From Chitinophaga qingshengii (GTDB taxonomy: Bacteria; Bacteroidota; Bacteroidia; Chitinophagales; Chitinophagaceae), in NCBI RefSeq assembly GCF_014529935.1, contig NZ_JACVFC010000001.1:2170001-2234000 (forward strand): DNA of 64,000 bases, read 5' to 3'. The stretch's first letter is position 1. Every line of letters begins with the position of its first letter. Below, one piece after another: positions 18,954 through 29,289 of the stretch. The notes under the pieces were generated by a model. That model saw nothing but the letters and a program-made list of their open reading frames with translations, was not told the origin of the DNA and made no database searches. Both the position numbers and the translations under genes were made by a program.

Positions 18954-21656
18954 ATGCTCAAAAAAATCCTGAAGATTGTAGCGGTTACACTGGTAGTACT
19001 TATTCTGGCGGCTATCGCCATTCCTTATTTCTTTAAGGATAAGATCATCGCCAAAGTAAAAACAGAACTGAATAAACACCTGACAGCCAAAGTTGACTTT
19101 AAAGACGTGGATATCAGCCTGTTCCGGCATTTCCCGCGACTGGCAGTAGGACTCGATCAGCTTCAGGTGACCGGTACCGGCGAATTTGACGGAGATACCC
19201 TGCTGGCAGTTAAACAGATAGATGTAGCCCTCGACCTCATGAGCATCATCAAGGGCGGTAAAATGGATATCTATAATGTGGCCCTTATCAACCCACGCAT
19301 ATACGCAGTAGTGCACAGAAATGGCGCTGCCAACTGGAATATTACCAAGCCAGACACCACCACCCAGGCCAGCCCGGCGGATACCGCCAAAACCAGCTTC
19401 GCCCTGAGCCTGCAGCAATATAAAATCGAAGATGCAAAAATCAGCTACGACGATCAACAGGGCAATATGCAACTGATCATCGATGGCCTCACCCACCAGG
19501 GGAAAGGCGATTTCACACAAGACCAGTTCACCCTTTCCACCAGCACCGTAGCAGATGGCATCACCTTCCGCTACGGTCCCATCCCTTATCTCAATAGCGT
19601 AAAAACCAAACTGGATGCTGATATCCAGATCGATAATACCACGAGTACGTATACACTGAAAGATGGTAAAGCAGCGCTCAACAGCCTTGAAATAGCCCTG
19701 CAAGGCTTCTTTAAGCTGGTCAACGACTCCACTTACGGCATGGACCTCAGCTTTAAAGCACCGTCTACCAACTTCAAAGACCTGCTGTCGCTCGTTCCCA
19801 CCGTCTATAAAGCTGATTTCGACAAAATCAAAACCAGCGGTAAAGCCGCTTTCGGCGGATATGTAAAAGGCAACTATTCCCCGGTACAAATGCCGGCTTT
19901 CGGATTGGACCTCAACGTAAAAGATGGTTTCTTCCAATATCCGGACCTGCCTAAACCGGTGAAAAATATCCAGATCGCGATGAAAGTCAGCAACCCGGAT
20001 GGCGTTCCTGATCATACCGTGGTGGATATGCCTACCGGTCACCTTGAGATGGATAACACCCCGTTGGACCTGCGCCTGCAAGTGAAAACTCCGGTATCCG
20101 ATATGTACCTCGACGGCGCCGCCAAAGGCAAAATAGACCTGTCTAAAATCACCCAGTTCGTTAAACTGGAAACAGGCACCGCCCTCAGCGGCCTCCTGGA
20201 TGCAGACATCTCCGCCAAAGGCAACATGAGCGCTATCGAAAAACAACAGTACGACCGTTTCTATGCCGCCGGCACGCTGCAACTCAGCAATATGCTGTAT
20301 AAAAGCAAAGACTATCCCGATGGCATCAACGTAAAAAATCTCTTGCTGCAATTCAATCCCAAAAACGTGACTGTAAAAGAACTAAGCGGTCAATACCTGG
20401 GTAGCAACTTCGAAGCCAACGGAGAAGTAAATAACCTGCTCGCCTATACGTTTAAAAACGCGCCGCTCGATGGCCGGCTCAACTTCAAAGCCGACCAGGT
20501 GAATGTGAACAAATTTATGGGCACCACCAGCAACACCGATGGGAAAGCCCCTGCTAAAGTTGATTCTGCTGCGATGATACCGTTTGCCGTACCGGCCAAC
20601 CTGAACATCAGCCTGCAGACCGCTGTAGGCAAGGTTTTATATGATAAAGCAGAACTGAATAACGTTACCGGCACCCTGCTGCTAAAAGATGAAACCCTGA
20701 CCATGCAACAACTGAAAGCCAACGCATTACAGGGTACCATGGAAATCAACGGCAGCTACAGCACCAAAAACAGCAAGACGAACCCGGATATCAACGTTGC
20801 CTACGATGTGCAAAACCTCGACGTACAACAAACCTTCTATACCTTCAACACTGTACAAAAACTGATGCCGATCGGTAAATTCCTGTCCGGCAAAATCACA
20901 TCGCAACTGAAGATGCATGGTAAACTCGGTAAAGACATGAGCCCCGAACTCAACACCCTCACCGGTGATGGTAACCTCCTGCTGATACAGGGCTTCCTGA
21001 AACAATTCGCTCCGGTAGACCAACTGGCCAATACCCTCAACGTATCCCAGCTGAAAGACATCTCCCTGCGGGATATCAAAAACTACTTCGCCTTTGAAAA
21101 CGGCCGCGTAAAAGTGAATCCGTTCAAAGTGGCGGTCAATGGTGTTACCATGAACATCGCCGGCTCCCATGGCTTCGACCAGTCGCTTGACTATACCCTG
21201 CAACTGGCGCTGCCCCGCAGCTTAATGGGTAATGCAGGCAACACACTGGTTAACAACCTCGTTTCACAGGCGCAGAATAAAGGCATCCCTGTCAACCTGG
21301 GCGACAGCGTACACCTGCAGGTACTGATGGCTGGGAATATCATGAAACCATCTCTCAAAACAGACCTGAAAGAAAGCGCCAACAACCTGAAAAACCAGGC
21401 CACAGAGCTGGTAAAAAATAAAATCGATACCGTTAAAAACGTAGTGCGTGATTCGGTGAACCAGATCAAAAACAATGCAGTCAACGCATTGAAAGACGAA
21501 CTGAAAAACCAGTTGAGCGGTAAAAAAGATTCTACCGGAAACGGTAAACCACTGGAGAATGTGGGTAAACAAGCCGGTGAGTCGGTGAAAAACACGATCA
21601 ATAACCTGTTCGGCAAAAAGAAGCCAGCGGCAACGGCGGATTCTACTAAACAGTAA
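18954..21656 (+). CDS. AsmA-like family protein
   Basis: A 900-residue envelope protein. It has one N-terminal membrane anchor (IVAVTLVVLILAAIAIPYFF, about residues 8-27) followed by the AsmA-type pattern KVDFKDVDISLFRHFPRLAV, and a long series of beta-rich segments. Members of the AsmA/TamB superfamily are elongated lipid-transfer or outer-membrane assembly bridges; this role is from family knowledge. The last 140 residues are Lys/Asn-rich amphipathic helix with repeated LKNQ/VKN units (for example LKESANNLKNQATELVKNK). It is divergent from the TrmH-family gene, with 130 bp between them. Confidence 0.85.
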   Translation: MLKKILKIVAVTLVVLILAAIAIPYFFKDKIIAKVKTELNKHLTAKVDFKDVDISLFRHFPRLAVGLDQLQVTGTGEFDGDTLLAVKQIDVALDLMSIIKGGKMDIYNVALINPRIYAVVHRNGAANWNITKPDTTTQASPADTAKTSFALSLQQYKIEDAKISYDDQQGNMQLIIDGLTHQGKGDFTQDQFTLSTSTVADGITFRYGPIPYLNSVKTKLDADIQIDNTTSTYTLKDGKAALNSLEIALQGFFKLVNDSTYGMDLSFKAPSTNFKDLLSLVPTVYKADFDKIKTSGKAAFGGYVKGNYSPVQMPAFGLDLNVKDGFFQYPDLPKPVKNIQIAMKVSNPDGVPDHTVVDMPTGHLEMDNTPLDLRLQVKTPVSDMYLDGAAKGKIDLSKITQFVKLETGTALSGLLDADISAKGNMSAIEKQQYDRFYAAGTLQLSNMLYKSKDYPDGINVKNLLLQFNPKNVTVKELSGQYLGSNFEANGEVNNLLAYTFKNAPLDGRLNFKADQVNVNKFMGTTSNTDGKAPAKVDSAAMIPFAVPANLNISLQTAVGKVLYDKAELNNVTGTLLLKDETLTMQQLKANALQGTMEINGSYSTKNSKTNPDINVAYDVQNLDVQQTFYTFNTVQKLMPIGKFLSGKITSQLKMHGKLGKDMSPELNTLTGDGNLLLIQGFLKQFAPVDQLANTLNVSQLKDISLRDIKNYFAFENGRVKVNPFKVAVNGVTMNIAGSHGFDQSLDYTLQLALPRSLMGNAGNTLVNNLVSQAQNKGIPVNLGDSVHLQVLMAGNIMKPSLKTDLKESANNLKNQATELVKNKIDTVKNVVRDSVNQIKNNAVNALKDELKNQLSGKKDSTGNGKPLENVGKQAGESVKNTINNLFGKKKPAATADSTKQ

Positions 21657-21678
21657 CGGCTATACGCATCTGATTTTT

Positions 21679-21710
21679 AAAAAAGCTCCTGATACATCAG
21701 GAGCTTTTTT
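21679..21710 (+). terminator. Terminator after the AsmA-like gene
   Basis: Perfect stem AAAAGCTCCTGAT/ATCAGGAGCTTTT with a short loop and a trailing T run. Confidence 0.9.
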
Positions 21711-21807
21711 CTTTATGAAAATATCCATTTTCCTGGGATACAGTCCCGAAAGCTATTTCTGATAACTATATTTTTTTCGTAACTTATAGTAACCAAACCC
21801 CTCTCCC

Positions 21808-22191
21808 ATGTTCATGAATTTCGTGCATTCCACCTACTGTAATGCAGCTATTTTCGCTGGGATCATCTTCGTTTTTATGGGGTATTTTATCCGGCGTTAC
21901 CCACCTGAAAGCAGCAAATCATGGTACGGCTACCGTAGTGCCCTGGCCACCCGCAGCCCTGAAATGTGGCAGGCTGCCAATCGGCATGCCGCCTATATTT
22001 CCAGGCGTATCGGTTTTATTCTGATACCTGCCGGCCTCGCCTGCGCGCTCTTCTTCGACAGGCAAACAGACTGGTTCTGGTACATCACCGTTGGCGCCGT
22101 CGTAACAGGCGCCATGTACATGGTAGGCTATACGGAATGGCAACTGCAACAAATAGATCCGGAAACACCGGAAGATAACGACAACTTATAA
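21808..22191 (+). CDS. SdpI-family membrane protein
   Basis: A 127-residue protein with three hydrophobic segments. The segment SWYGYRSALATRSPEMWQAAN is the conserved motif of the SdpI/YhfL family, followed by the second helix (IGFILIPAGLACALFF) and third (WFWYITVGAVVTGAMYMVGY). SdpI of Bacillus is an immunity protein against the SdpC peptide toxin, but most family members outside that locus have no toxin partner, and none is seen here. Stands alone between two terminators. Confidence 0.8.
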   Translation: MFMNFVHSTYCNAAIFAGIIFVFMGYFIRRYPPESSKSWYGYRSALATRSPEMWQAANRHAAYISRRIGFILIPAGLACALFFDRQTDWFWYITVGAVVTGAMYMVGYTEWQLQQIDPETPEDNDNL

Positions 22192-22195
22192 AAAA

Positions 22196-22222
22196 GCCCC
22201 CATTGATAGTATCAATGGGGGC
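22196..22222 (-). terminator. Terminator of the RND efflux operon
   Basis: Perfect palindrome GCCCCCATTGATA/TATCAATGGGGGC. The T run follows it only in the minus direction, so it terminates the operon ending at 22278 rather than the SdpI-like gene that stops 5 bp away. Confidence 0.85.
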
Positions 22223-22277
22223 CTATAGTTTTAAGCCATTCGTTTTTATCTTCGTAAATCAGCGATAATCATGGCTA

Positions 22278-25200
22278 TCAGAGTTTCCCTTGTATATCAT
22301 GTTCCGGTACTGCCTGGTAATTCTCTTTCATCTTCTTCAGCTTCTCTTTACCATATGCCAGACGGGTGATCACCACATACAGCACCGGTACAATGAAGAT
22401 AGCCAGGAAGGTAGCGGTAAACATACCACCCAGTACCGTCCAGCCCATGGTTTTACGGGCTTCCGCACCGGCGCCGGAAGATAATACCAACGGCATAATA
22501 CCCAGCAGGAAGGCCAACGATGTCATAATGATCGGACGCAGACGCAGTTTGGCTGCTTCTACGGCGGCGGTCACCAGATCCATGCCCCTGTCTACACGTT
22601 CTTTGGCAAACTCTACGATCAGGATGGCGTTTTTAGCCGACAGACCGATGAGGGTAATCAAACCAATCTGCGCATATACGTTGTTGCTCAGTTTAGGCAG
22701 GAACGTGAGTACCGTGATAGCACCGAAGGCGCCGATCGGTACGGCCAGCAGCACGGAGAACGGTACTGACCAGCTCTCGTAAAGCGCCGCCAGGAACAGG
22801 AATACGAAGATGATGGATAACGCGAAGATATATACGGTTTTGGAACCGGATAATATCTCCTCACGGCTCAAACCGGAGAACTCATATCCATAACCTTCCG
22901 GAAGCACCTGTGCTGCCACTTCCTTCAACGCATTGATGGCATCACCACTACTATAGCCCGGAGCCGGGTTACCGTTGATTTCCGCAGAACGGAACAGGTT
23001 GTAATGGGAGATCACCGGCGCGTTTTCGATCACTTTATAGGACGTGAGCGCACTCAGCGGCACCATAGCGCCGGAAGTGTTGCGTACAAAAAACTGACCC
23101 AGGTTTTTAATGTCTCCGCGATAGGAAGAATCCGCCTGCGTTACCACGCGGAAGTTACGGCCATATACGGTGAAGTCGTTGATATACGCACTCCCCATAT
23201 AGGTCTGTAAAGCAGTGGCGATATCGGAGATCTTCACGCCCATCTTCTTGGCTTTTTCACGGTCAATATCCAGCTGATAGCCGGGCGTACGGGCCGTAAA
23301 GAAGGAGAAGGCACGGGCTATCTCCGGACGTTTGTTGACAGCGGCTACAAACTGCTGCAATACGCCTTCAAAGGCTTTAATATCGCCGCTTCCTTTCTGT
23401 TGTAATACAAAGGAGAAACCGGCAGTCTGACCCAGACCAGGAATCGCCGGCGGCGGAATTACCACCACATTGGCTTCCTTGTATTTGCTGAGTTTTTTCT
23501 GTACGGCAGCTACCATCCCGAATATCTGGAGAGAATCAGCTTTACGCTCGCTCCAGGGTTTCAGGGAACAGAAGATAGTAGCACTGTTGGATTTGGTAGA
23601 GAAGTTCACCGCATTCAAACCGCCCAATGCCGCATAGTGATTAATACCCGGCATGGAGTCGAGGTCTTTCATCATCTGGCTCATCACAGCTACAGTACGC
23701 TCTGTGGAAGAGGATTCCGGCAGGTCGAAGGTGATGATCAGACGACCTTCATCTTCCGTAGGAATAAAGCCGGTCGGTTTGGCTTTGAATAACATCACCG
23801 TACCTACGAAAACGCAAAGCAGCAGGATCATGGCGAAACGCGCAAACCGGATGCTTTTCTTCACGCCCATAGAATAACGGGAAGTAGTATGGCCAAACCA
23901 GCGGTTAAATTTGTAGAAGAACTTGTTCAGCCCTTTGGAATCTTTATCGAGGTGCATGGGCTTCAGCAGCAACATACACAACGCCGGTGTCAGCGACAGC
24001 GCCACAAAAGCGGAGATCAGCACGGAGATCGCAATAGTGATGGCGAACTGCTGGTACAGGCGTCCTACGATACCGGGAATAAATCCTACCGGCACGAATA
24101 CTGCGGCCAGGATCAGCGCGATAGCGATTACCGGTCCGGAGATCTCTTTCATCGCCTGTATGGTAGCGTCTTTTGGCGACATCTTCTCGTGGTCTATATT
24201 ATGTTGCACCGCTTCCACCACCACAATGGCGTCATCCACCACAATACCAATGGCCAGTACGAAACCGAACAGGGTCAGGGTATTGATGGTAAAGCCCAGC
24301 GGAATGAAGAAGATAAACGTAGCGATAATCGACACCGGAATAGCCAGAATCGGGATAATGGTGGCCCTCCAGCTCTGCAGGAACAGGAACACCACGATCA
24401 CCACCAGTATCAGGGCTTCTACCAGTGTATGCACCACTTCTTCTATCGACACTTTCACCACCGATACGGACTCGAACGGCACTACATAATCTACGTCGTT
24501 GGGGAACTGTTTTTTCAGCTGCTCCATGGCTTCGGTCACGTTGGCGGCTGTTTCCAGCGCGTTACTACCCGGCGCCTGGTATACCAGGAGGTAGGCCGCA
24601 CGTTTACCATCCACATAGTTGTTACCGGCGTAGTTGAATTTACCCAGCTGTATGCGGGCCACATCTTTCAGGTATACCAGCGAACCATCATTCGGACGGG
24701 TTTTGATAATGATATTACCAAATTCTTCCGGCGTAGTGAGACGGCCTTTGGTGAAGATGTTGTATTCAAAAGTTTGTCCGGTTTGTTGTGGCGGTGCCCC
24801 TACGGAGCCGGCGGTGATCTGCGCGTTCTGTTCTGCCAGGGCTGCACGGATGTCTTCGGCGGTAACGCCCATCTGCGCCAGCTTATCCGGTTTCAGCCAG
24901 ATACGCATACTGAAATCATCCGCACGGGTGAAGATATCACCCACCCCTTTGGCACGCAGCAATGCGTCTTTCACATACACGTTGGTGTAGTTGTCCAGGA
25001 AGGTAATATCGTGTGTGCCTTTAGGTGAGTACAGGGCCACCAGCATCAGGATGCTGGGGTTACGCTTTCTAACGGTCAACCCTAAACGCTGTACTTCCTG
25101 CGGCAGGGTGGGCTGTGCGATGCCTACCCGGTTCTGCACGTCCAATGCGGCAATGTTGATGTCGGTACCTACTTCAAAGTTAACCGTCATACTCATCTGC

Positions 25201-25460
25201 CCGCTGCTGGTATTGTTGGTGGAGATGTAGGTCATACCGGGGGTACCGTTTACCTGCACTTCCACGGGCGTGGCCACCGTTTGCTCTACCGTCTGCGCAT
25301 CCGCGCCGGTATAGTTACCGGTCACCTGTACGGTAGGGGGCGAGATCTCAGGATACTGCCCTATGGCAAGGTTCATCATCGCCAGTATTCCTACCAGTAC
25401 CAGCACGATAGAGATCACTATCGCGGTAACCGGCCTTTTTATAAAAGTATCTGCAATCAT
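22278..25460 (-). CDS. RND efflux transporter permease (HAE1 type)
   Basis: A 1060-residue inner-membrane proton/drug antiporter of the AcrB/MexB type, full length. It starts MIADTFIKRPVTAIVISIVLV, the usual first helix. The proton-relay aspartates lie in IVVDDAIVVVEAVQHN of helix 4, and the second half repeats the pattern (GLSAKNAILIVEFAKE). The periplasmic LPSGY-type region is ARPEIARAFSFFTARTPGYQ. It is the last gene of a minus-strand operon: outer-membrane channel, adaptor, pump. Substrates cannot be predicted and no local regulator gene is present. Confidence 0.95.
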   Translation of the reverse strand: MIADTFIKRPVTAIVISIVLVLVGILAMMNLAIGQYPEISPPTVQVTGNYTGADAQTVEQTVATPVEVQVNGTPGMTYISTNNTSSGQMSMTVNFEVGTDINIAALDVQNRVGIAQPTLPQEVQRLGLTVRKRNPSILMLVALYSPKGTHDITFLDNYTNVYVKDALLRAKGVGDIFTRADDFSMRIWLKPDKLAQMGVTAEDIRAALAEQNAQITAGSVGAPPQQTGQTFEYNIFTKGRLTTPEEFGNIIIKTRPNDGSLVYLKDVARIQLGKFNYAGNNYVDGKRAAYLLVYQAPGSNALETAANVTEAMEQLKKQFPNDVDYVVPFESVSVVKVSIEEVVHTLVEALILVVIVVFLFLQSWRATIIPILAIPVSIIATFIFFIPLGFTINTLTLFGFVLAIGIVVDDAIVVVEAVQHNIDHEKMSPKDATIQAMKEISGPVIAIALILAAVFVPVGFIPGIVGRLYQQFAITIAISVLISAFVALSLTPALCMLLLKPMHLDKDSKGLNKFFYKFNRWFGHTTSRYSMGVKKSIRFARFAMILLLCVFVGTVMLFKAKPTGFIPTEDEGRLIITFDLPESSSTERTVAVMSQMMKDLDSMPGINHYAALGGLNAVNFSTKSNSATIFCSLKPWSERKADSLQIFGMVAAVQKKLSKYKEANVVVIPPPAIPGLGQTAGFSFVLQQKGSGDIKAFEGVLQQFVAAVNKRPEIARAFSFFTARTPGYQLDIDREKAKKMGVKISDIATALQTYMGSAYINDFTVYGRNFRVVTQADSSYRGDIKNLGQFFVRNTSGAMVPLSALTSYKVIENAPVISHYNLFRSAEINGNPAPGYSSGDAINALKEVAAQVLPEGYGYEFSGLSREEILSGSKTVYIFALSIIFVFLFLAALYESWSVPFSVLLAVPIGAFGAITVLTFLPKLSNNVYAQIGLITLIGLSAKNAILIVEFAKERVDRGMDLVTAAVEAAKLRLRPIIMTSLAFLLGIMPLVLSSGAGAEARKTMGWTVLGGMFTATFLAIFIVPVLYVVITRLAYGKEKLKKMKENYQAVPEHDIQGKL

Positions 25461-25489
25461 GAGTTTCTGCTGTTGATTCTACTAATAAA

Positions 25490-26626
25490 CTATTTCTTCT
25501 GCGGCGCGCCCGGTGCGGGTGGCATTCCTATCTGTATCCGGCCGCTGTCGCGCAAACGCTGGAAGCCTTCTACAATCACTTTATCACCGGCCTGGATACC
25601 GTCCATGATTACGATCTTGTCGGCAATCTTCGGTCCGAGGTGTACTTTTTTCTGTACGGCGATGGTGTCTTTTGCGACGAACACGAAGAATTCTCCCATC
25701 TGTTCGGTCACTGCTTTATACGGCAGTATCAGGCGGTGTCCCGACTGCTCATTGAGTACCTGTAATACGCCGCTCATGCCATCTTTCAGCTGATTGGCAG
25801 GATTGCTGAATTCAATTCTCACTTTCACGGTGGCAGTCTGGTTATCTACCCCTCTGTCGATCGCCAGTATACGGCCTTCATGCTGGTACATGCTGCCATC
25901 CGGCAGTTGCAGGCGGAAGGTGGAATCGCCGGCTGCGATGCTTTTGCCCTGCATGGCCGCAAAGCGGGGAATATCTGTTTCGTTGATCACAAAGTCAACG
26001 GCGATCGGGTTTTCGCTGGAGAGCGTGTTCAACAAGGTAGTACCCGGACTTACCTGTGCCCCCAGCCTTACCTGGGAGATACCGATACGGCCGGTGAACG
26101 GTGCTTTTACGAGGGAATAGTCCAGGTCTGTCCGTACAGCCGCCAGGTTGGCTTCCGCGGCAGCGAGGGCGCTGCGGGTAGTTTCCAGCGTAGCTTCTGC
26201 ATTGTCCAGTATCTGACGGGCTACCGCGTCCTGCTCGGCGAGGCGTTTGTAACGTTCGTCGTCTTTTTTTGCTCTGTTGTAATTGGCTTTGGCACTGGCG
26301 ATATTGGCTTCTGCCTGCAGGTAGGCAGCCTGGTATTTGCGACGGTCTATTTCATACAGGGGTTTTCCTTGCTGCACAACTTCCCCGTCCTTGAAGAAGA
26401 TACCGGTGATAAAACCAGCTACCTGGGAGCGCAGCTCCACGTTATTGAGGGCGGTGACGGTAGCGGGGAATTTATCATAATAAATGGCCGGCGCTTCGGA
26501 TGCCTCCGTAATATTTACTGGTGTAGGAGGCAGGGCTGGCGCTCCTTTCTGGGCGGGTCCTTTACAGGCAGCGAAGCCCAACAAGCCGGTAGCGCTGATT
26601 AAGACAAAGTGGTTCATTTTTTTCAT
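25490..26626 (-). CDS. RND efflux periplasmic adaptor, lipoprotein
   Basis: Membrane-fusion protein linking the pump to the outer-membrane channel. About 378 residues from the start MKKMNHFVLISA. A lipoprotein signal (LLGFAAC, Cys about residue 21) indicates inner-membrane lipid anchoring. Domains in order: lipoyl half-motif (VELRSQVAGFITGIFFKDGEVVQ is split across it), Ala-rich hairpin (QAEANIASAKANYNRAKKD), second lipoyl half with KAPFTGRIG, beta barrel. An alternative ATG at 26644 abuts the TAA of the preceding gene directly, but adds a non-signal-like extension; the internal start gives a canonical signal peptide. Confidence 0.93.
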   Translation of the reverse strand: MKKMNHFVLISATGLLGFAACKGPAQKGAPALPPTPVNITEASEAPAIYYDKFPATVTALNNVELRSQVAGFITGIFFKDGEVVQQGKPLYEIDRRKYQAAYLQAEANIASAKANYNRAKKDDERYKRLAEQDAVARQILDNAEATLETTRSALAAAEANLAAVRTDLDYSLVKAPFTGRIGISQVRLGAQVSPGTTLLNTLSSENPIAVDFVINETDIPRFAAMQGKSIAAGDSTFRLQLPDGSMYQHEGRILAIDRGVDNQTATVKVRIEFSNPANQLKDGMSGVLQVLNEQSGHRLILPYKAVTEQMGEFFVFVAKDTIAVQKKVHLGPKIADKIVIMDGIQAGDKVIVEGFQRLRDSGRIQIGMPPAPGAPQKK

Positions 26627-26644
26627 ATCCGATCCGGTTACCAT

Positions 26645-27979
26645 TTAATAATTTGCAGTTAAGGTTCCTAATGCTTTTTGCAGGTCTATCTTGCTGGACA
26701 GCACCTGGTACATAGCGTTGTAATAGCTCAGCTGCGCTGTGCGCAGGTCTGTTTCTGAAATCAGCACATCCAGGTACGTTTTGATGCCTTCCTTGTATTG
26801 CAGTTGCAGCATGTTATATACGTCCTGTGCCATCGCCACATTTTCTTTCAGTGTATTGAAGTCGTTCAGGTTACTTTTATAAGTGGCCATCGCCTGTGCA
26901 TACTGTGTATTGATCTGGTTTTTCAGGGTGGTGAAATCGTAGTCGATCCGTTGCAGCTGCAGTTCAGCCATTTTGATATTGTGTATCCGTTTGCCGCCCT
27001 GGAAAATGGGGAGCGACAGTTTCAGCCCCAGCAGGGAGTTGGGATAGTCTGTACTGTACAACTTGCTGAAGGATTGGTTCTGCCAGGCGAAGTTGTAGTT
27101 TACAAATGCTGACACGGAAGGCAGGAAGCTCCATTTGTTGTATTGCAGGTTGGCTTTCTGCAGGCTCTGTTGCGTTTGCAGTTGTTGATATTCGATCCTG
27201 TTCTGATAGCTGGCGGTGAGGGTGGTATCTTCTCCGGTGACCAGTTGTGCCATCTGTGTGGTATCATATACCAGTGGTACGTTACCAACACTTTCAGGAT
27301 AACCCATCAGTTGTTTCAGGTATACCTGTTTGGCGGCGAGCACTTCGCGGGCAGATTTCTGTTGTGCGCGGGCATTGTTCAGGGAGATAGTAGCGCGTTT
27401 AAAGTCGATCTTATCTACCGTACCACTTTCATACTGGTTACGCGCATCTTTGAGACTACGTTCCAGCCGGATGATATCTTCATCCAACACCTGTATCTGC
27501 TGGTTGGTCAGCAGAATGTCATAATACGCCTTGCTTACATCGGCCACCACGTCTATCTGGGTGCGGACGATATTCTGCCGGCTTTGTTTTCGTACATCCT
27601 TTGCCGTATTGGAGGCCAGCAGCAGGTCGCGGGTAAAGATATTCTGGTTCAGTCCAAAACCTGCGTTGGAGGTATTGGCCACACCTACCTTAGTGGGGTT
27701 GCCGCCAAAAATGGAGGTCGGCAGTTCCAGGTAATGCTGGATGTTATAATCCAGGTTGATCTGCGGATACCAGTCGGCCAGCTTGCTTTTGATGGTCCGG
27801 TCGGTGATGGCTTCATCAATACGGGACTGTTTCAGTACCGGTTGATGGGCCAGGGCATACCGGATACAATCCTGCAGCGTGGCGCTGGTTAAAACGGAAT
27901 CAGCGGGCTGCTGCGCATACAAGTGTGGCGATAGTAGTAATCCACAGGCAGCAGCCAAAAAGTAAAATGCTCTTTTCAT
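26645..27979 (-). CDS. TolC-family outer-membrane efflux channel
   Basis: A 444-residue outer-membrane factor with an ordinary signal peptide (MKRAFYFLAAACGLLLSPHLYAQ) and no lipobox. Two halves of long helical repeats with the TolC-type heptads are visible (IVRTQIDVVADVSKAYYDIL and VAMAQDVYNMLQLQYKEG). It is the first gene of the efflux operon, directly abutting the adaptor gene. Confidence 0.93.
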   Translation of the reverse strand: MKRAFYFLAAACGLLLSPHLYAQQPADSVLTSATLQDCIRYALAHQPVLKQSRIDEAITDRTIKSKLADWYPQINLDYNIQHYLELPTSIFGGNPTKVGVANTSNAGFGLNQNIFTRDLLLASNTAKDVRKQSRQNIVRTQIDVVADVSKAYYDILLTNQQIQVLDEDIIRLERSLKDARNQYESGTVDKIDFKRATISLNNARAQQKSAREVLAAKQVYLKQLMGYPESVGNVPLVYDTTQMAQLVTGEDTTLTASYQNRIEYQQLQTQQSLQKANLQYNKWSFLPSVSAFVNYNFAWQNQSFSKLYSTDYPNSLLGLKLSLPIFQGGKRIHNIKMAELQLQRIDYDFTTLKNQINTQYAQAMATYKSNLNDFNTLKENVAMAQDVYNMLQLQYKEGIKTYLDVLISETDLRTAQLSYYNAMYQVLSSKIDLQKALGTLTANY

Positions 27980-28352
27980 AAAAGGCTTTTGACATTCAGT
28001 TCTTCATTGTACCAATCATAAGCATGAGAAATCTGCCAACACACCTGTTACAGGGCGCTCATGCTCTATTATGCTAAAGATTTCCTCTGCACACAGTCAT
28101 CTGATAAATAATGACCACGACGACGACACTGCAATTGCAGGAGAACAGGTAGGTTCGATAAATTGCTGCTTAATCAGTTAACACCGTGGCATAGCCCATC
28201 GGCAACAACAACAACGATAACAGCGAGTAGGTAGGGTAACAGCTGATCTGCTACTTAGGTAAAATTGAAATTGAGGCGCTAAGATAACTTTCTCTAAACA
28301 AAAATCCACCCAATGGGTGGATTTTAACAATTACTTGAATTTTCTTCTCCGG
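27980..28352. other. Intergenic region upstream of the efflux operon
   Basis: 373 bp without a gene. It should contain the promoter of the minus-strand efflux operon, but no TAnnTTTG match was found. A short AAC tandem lies near 28204. The only clear structure is the lipA terminator at 28301-28325. Confidence 0.5.
28301..28325 (-). terminator. Terminator of lipA
   Basis: Perfect 11-bp stem AAAATCCACCC/GGGTGGATTTT with a 3-nt loop; the minus strand continues with TTG TTT after the stem. It lies 27 bp beyond the lipA stop. Confidence 0.85.
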
Positions 28353-29252
28353 TTATCCTTTATTACGACCGCTGAAAATATGTTTCTCTGCGTGATAGGA
28401 AGATCTTACTAACGGTCCGGCTTCTACGTAGTCGAGTCCCATGTTGTAACCGATCTCGCGTAATTCGGCGAATTCGTCCGGATGAACGAAGCGAACCACC
28501 GGCAGGTGTTTGGGAGTAGGTTGCAGGTACTGGCCCAGGGTGACTACGTCACAACCGTTATCGTAGAGGTCCTGCATGGCTTGTACCACTTCTTCCCTGG
28601 TTTCTCCCAGTCCGAGCATGATACCGCTTTTGGTACGCATACCGCCTTCTTTCAGGCGACGGATCACTTCGAGGCTGCGGTGATATTTAGCTTGAATTCT
28701 TACCTGTTTGGTGAGCCTTTCCACCGTTTCCAGGTTATGGGAAACGATTTCGGGGGCTACATCGATAATACGCTGCAGATTTTCCCATTGGCCACGGAAG
28801 TCGGGAATAAGGGTTTCCATGGTGGTTTCGGGATTCAGGGCCCTTACGGCGTTGATGGTATTGGCCCAGATGATGGAACCGCCATCTTTCAGCTCGTCCC
28901 TGTCTACAGAGGTGATCACCGCATGTTTTACCTTCATGAGGTAAATCGCTTCGGCTACACGCTGTGGCTCATCGAAATCCACTGCTTCCGGGCGACCGGT
29001 AGCTACGGCACAGAAGCCACAGCTGCGGGTACAGATGTTACCCAGGATCATAAAAGTGGCTGTGCCGGCACCCCAGCATTCGCCCATATTGGGGCAGTTG
29101 CCGCTTTCGCAGATGGTATGTAATTTATGGGTATCTACCAGGTTTCTCACCTGTTTGTAGTTCTCGCCTATCGGTAATTTTACGCGCAGCCAGTCAGGCT
29201 TCTTCACTCTGGTGGTGGCCGGTTCTGCTGCTATAACGGGTAGTTCTTGCAT
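28353..29252 (-). CDS. lipA: Lipoyl synthase
   Basis: Radical-SAM enzyme that inserts two sulfurs into octanoyl groups on lipoate-dependent enzymes. 299 residues. The auxiliary cluster motif is C48-x4-C53-x5-C59 ([12 protein letters not shown]) and the radical-SAM motif is C74-x3-C78-x2-C81 (CTRSCGFC). The conserved C-terminal RSSYHAE is present, whose Ser ligates the auxiliary cluster. No lipB neighbour is in the window. A -7-like TAACTTTG lies at 29278-29285. Confidence 0.97.
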   Translation of the reverse strand: MQELPVIAAEPATTRVKKPDWLRVKLPIGENYKQVRNLVDTHKLHTICESGNCPNMGECWGAGTATFMILGNICTRSCGFCAVATGRPEAVDFDEPQRVAEAIYLMKVKHAVITSVDRDELKDGGSIIWANTINAVRALNPETTMETLIPDFRGQWENLQRIIDVAPEIVSHNLETVERLTKQVRIQAKYHRSLEVIRRLKEGGMRTKSGIMLGLGETREEVVQAMQDLYDNGCDVVTLGQYLQPTPKHLPVVRFVHPDEFAELREIGYNMGLDYVEAGPLVRSSYHAEKHIFSGRNKG

Positions 29253-29289
29253 CGCTGAATCCTTTCTTTTGAAAAAACAAAGTTAACAC

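Noticed and set aside
18824..19021. N-terminal extension of the TrmH-family frame
   Set aside because: The 66 extra residues have no family similarity and would cross the start of the divergent AsmA-like gene; the ATG at 18823 fits the family.
18882..20351. 489-codon open frame antisense to the AsmA-like gene
   Set aside because: It lies wholly opposite a well-supported gene, its translation has no domain character, and it reflects the codon bias of the real gene.
21808..22191. SdpI-like gene as an immunity gene with a local toxin
   Set aside because: No SdpC-like or other small toxin gene lies nearby; both sides are closed by terminators.
23889..25028. 379-codon open frame antisense to the RND permease
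   Set aside because: His/Gln-rich shadow of a gene whose own protein is full-length and conserved.
28195..28225. AAC tandem as a regulatory repeat
   Set aside because: Only four or five short units with no matching structure; no evidence of function.
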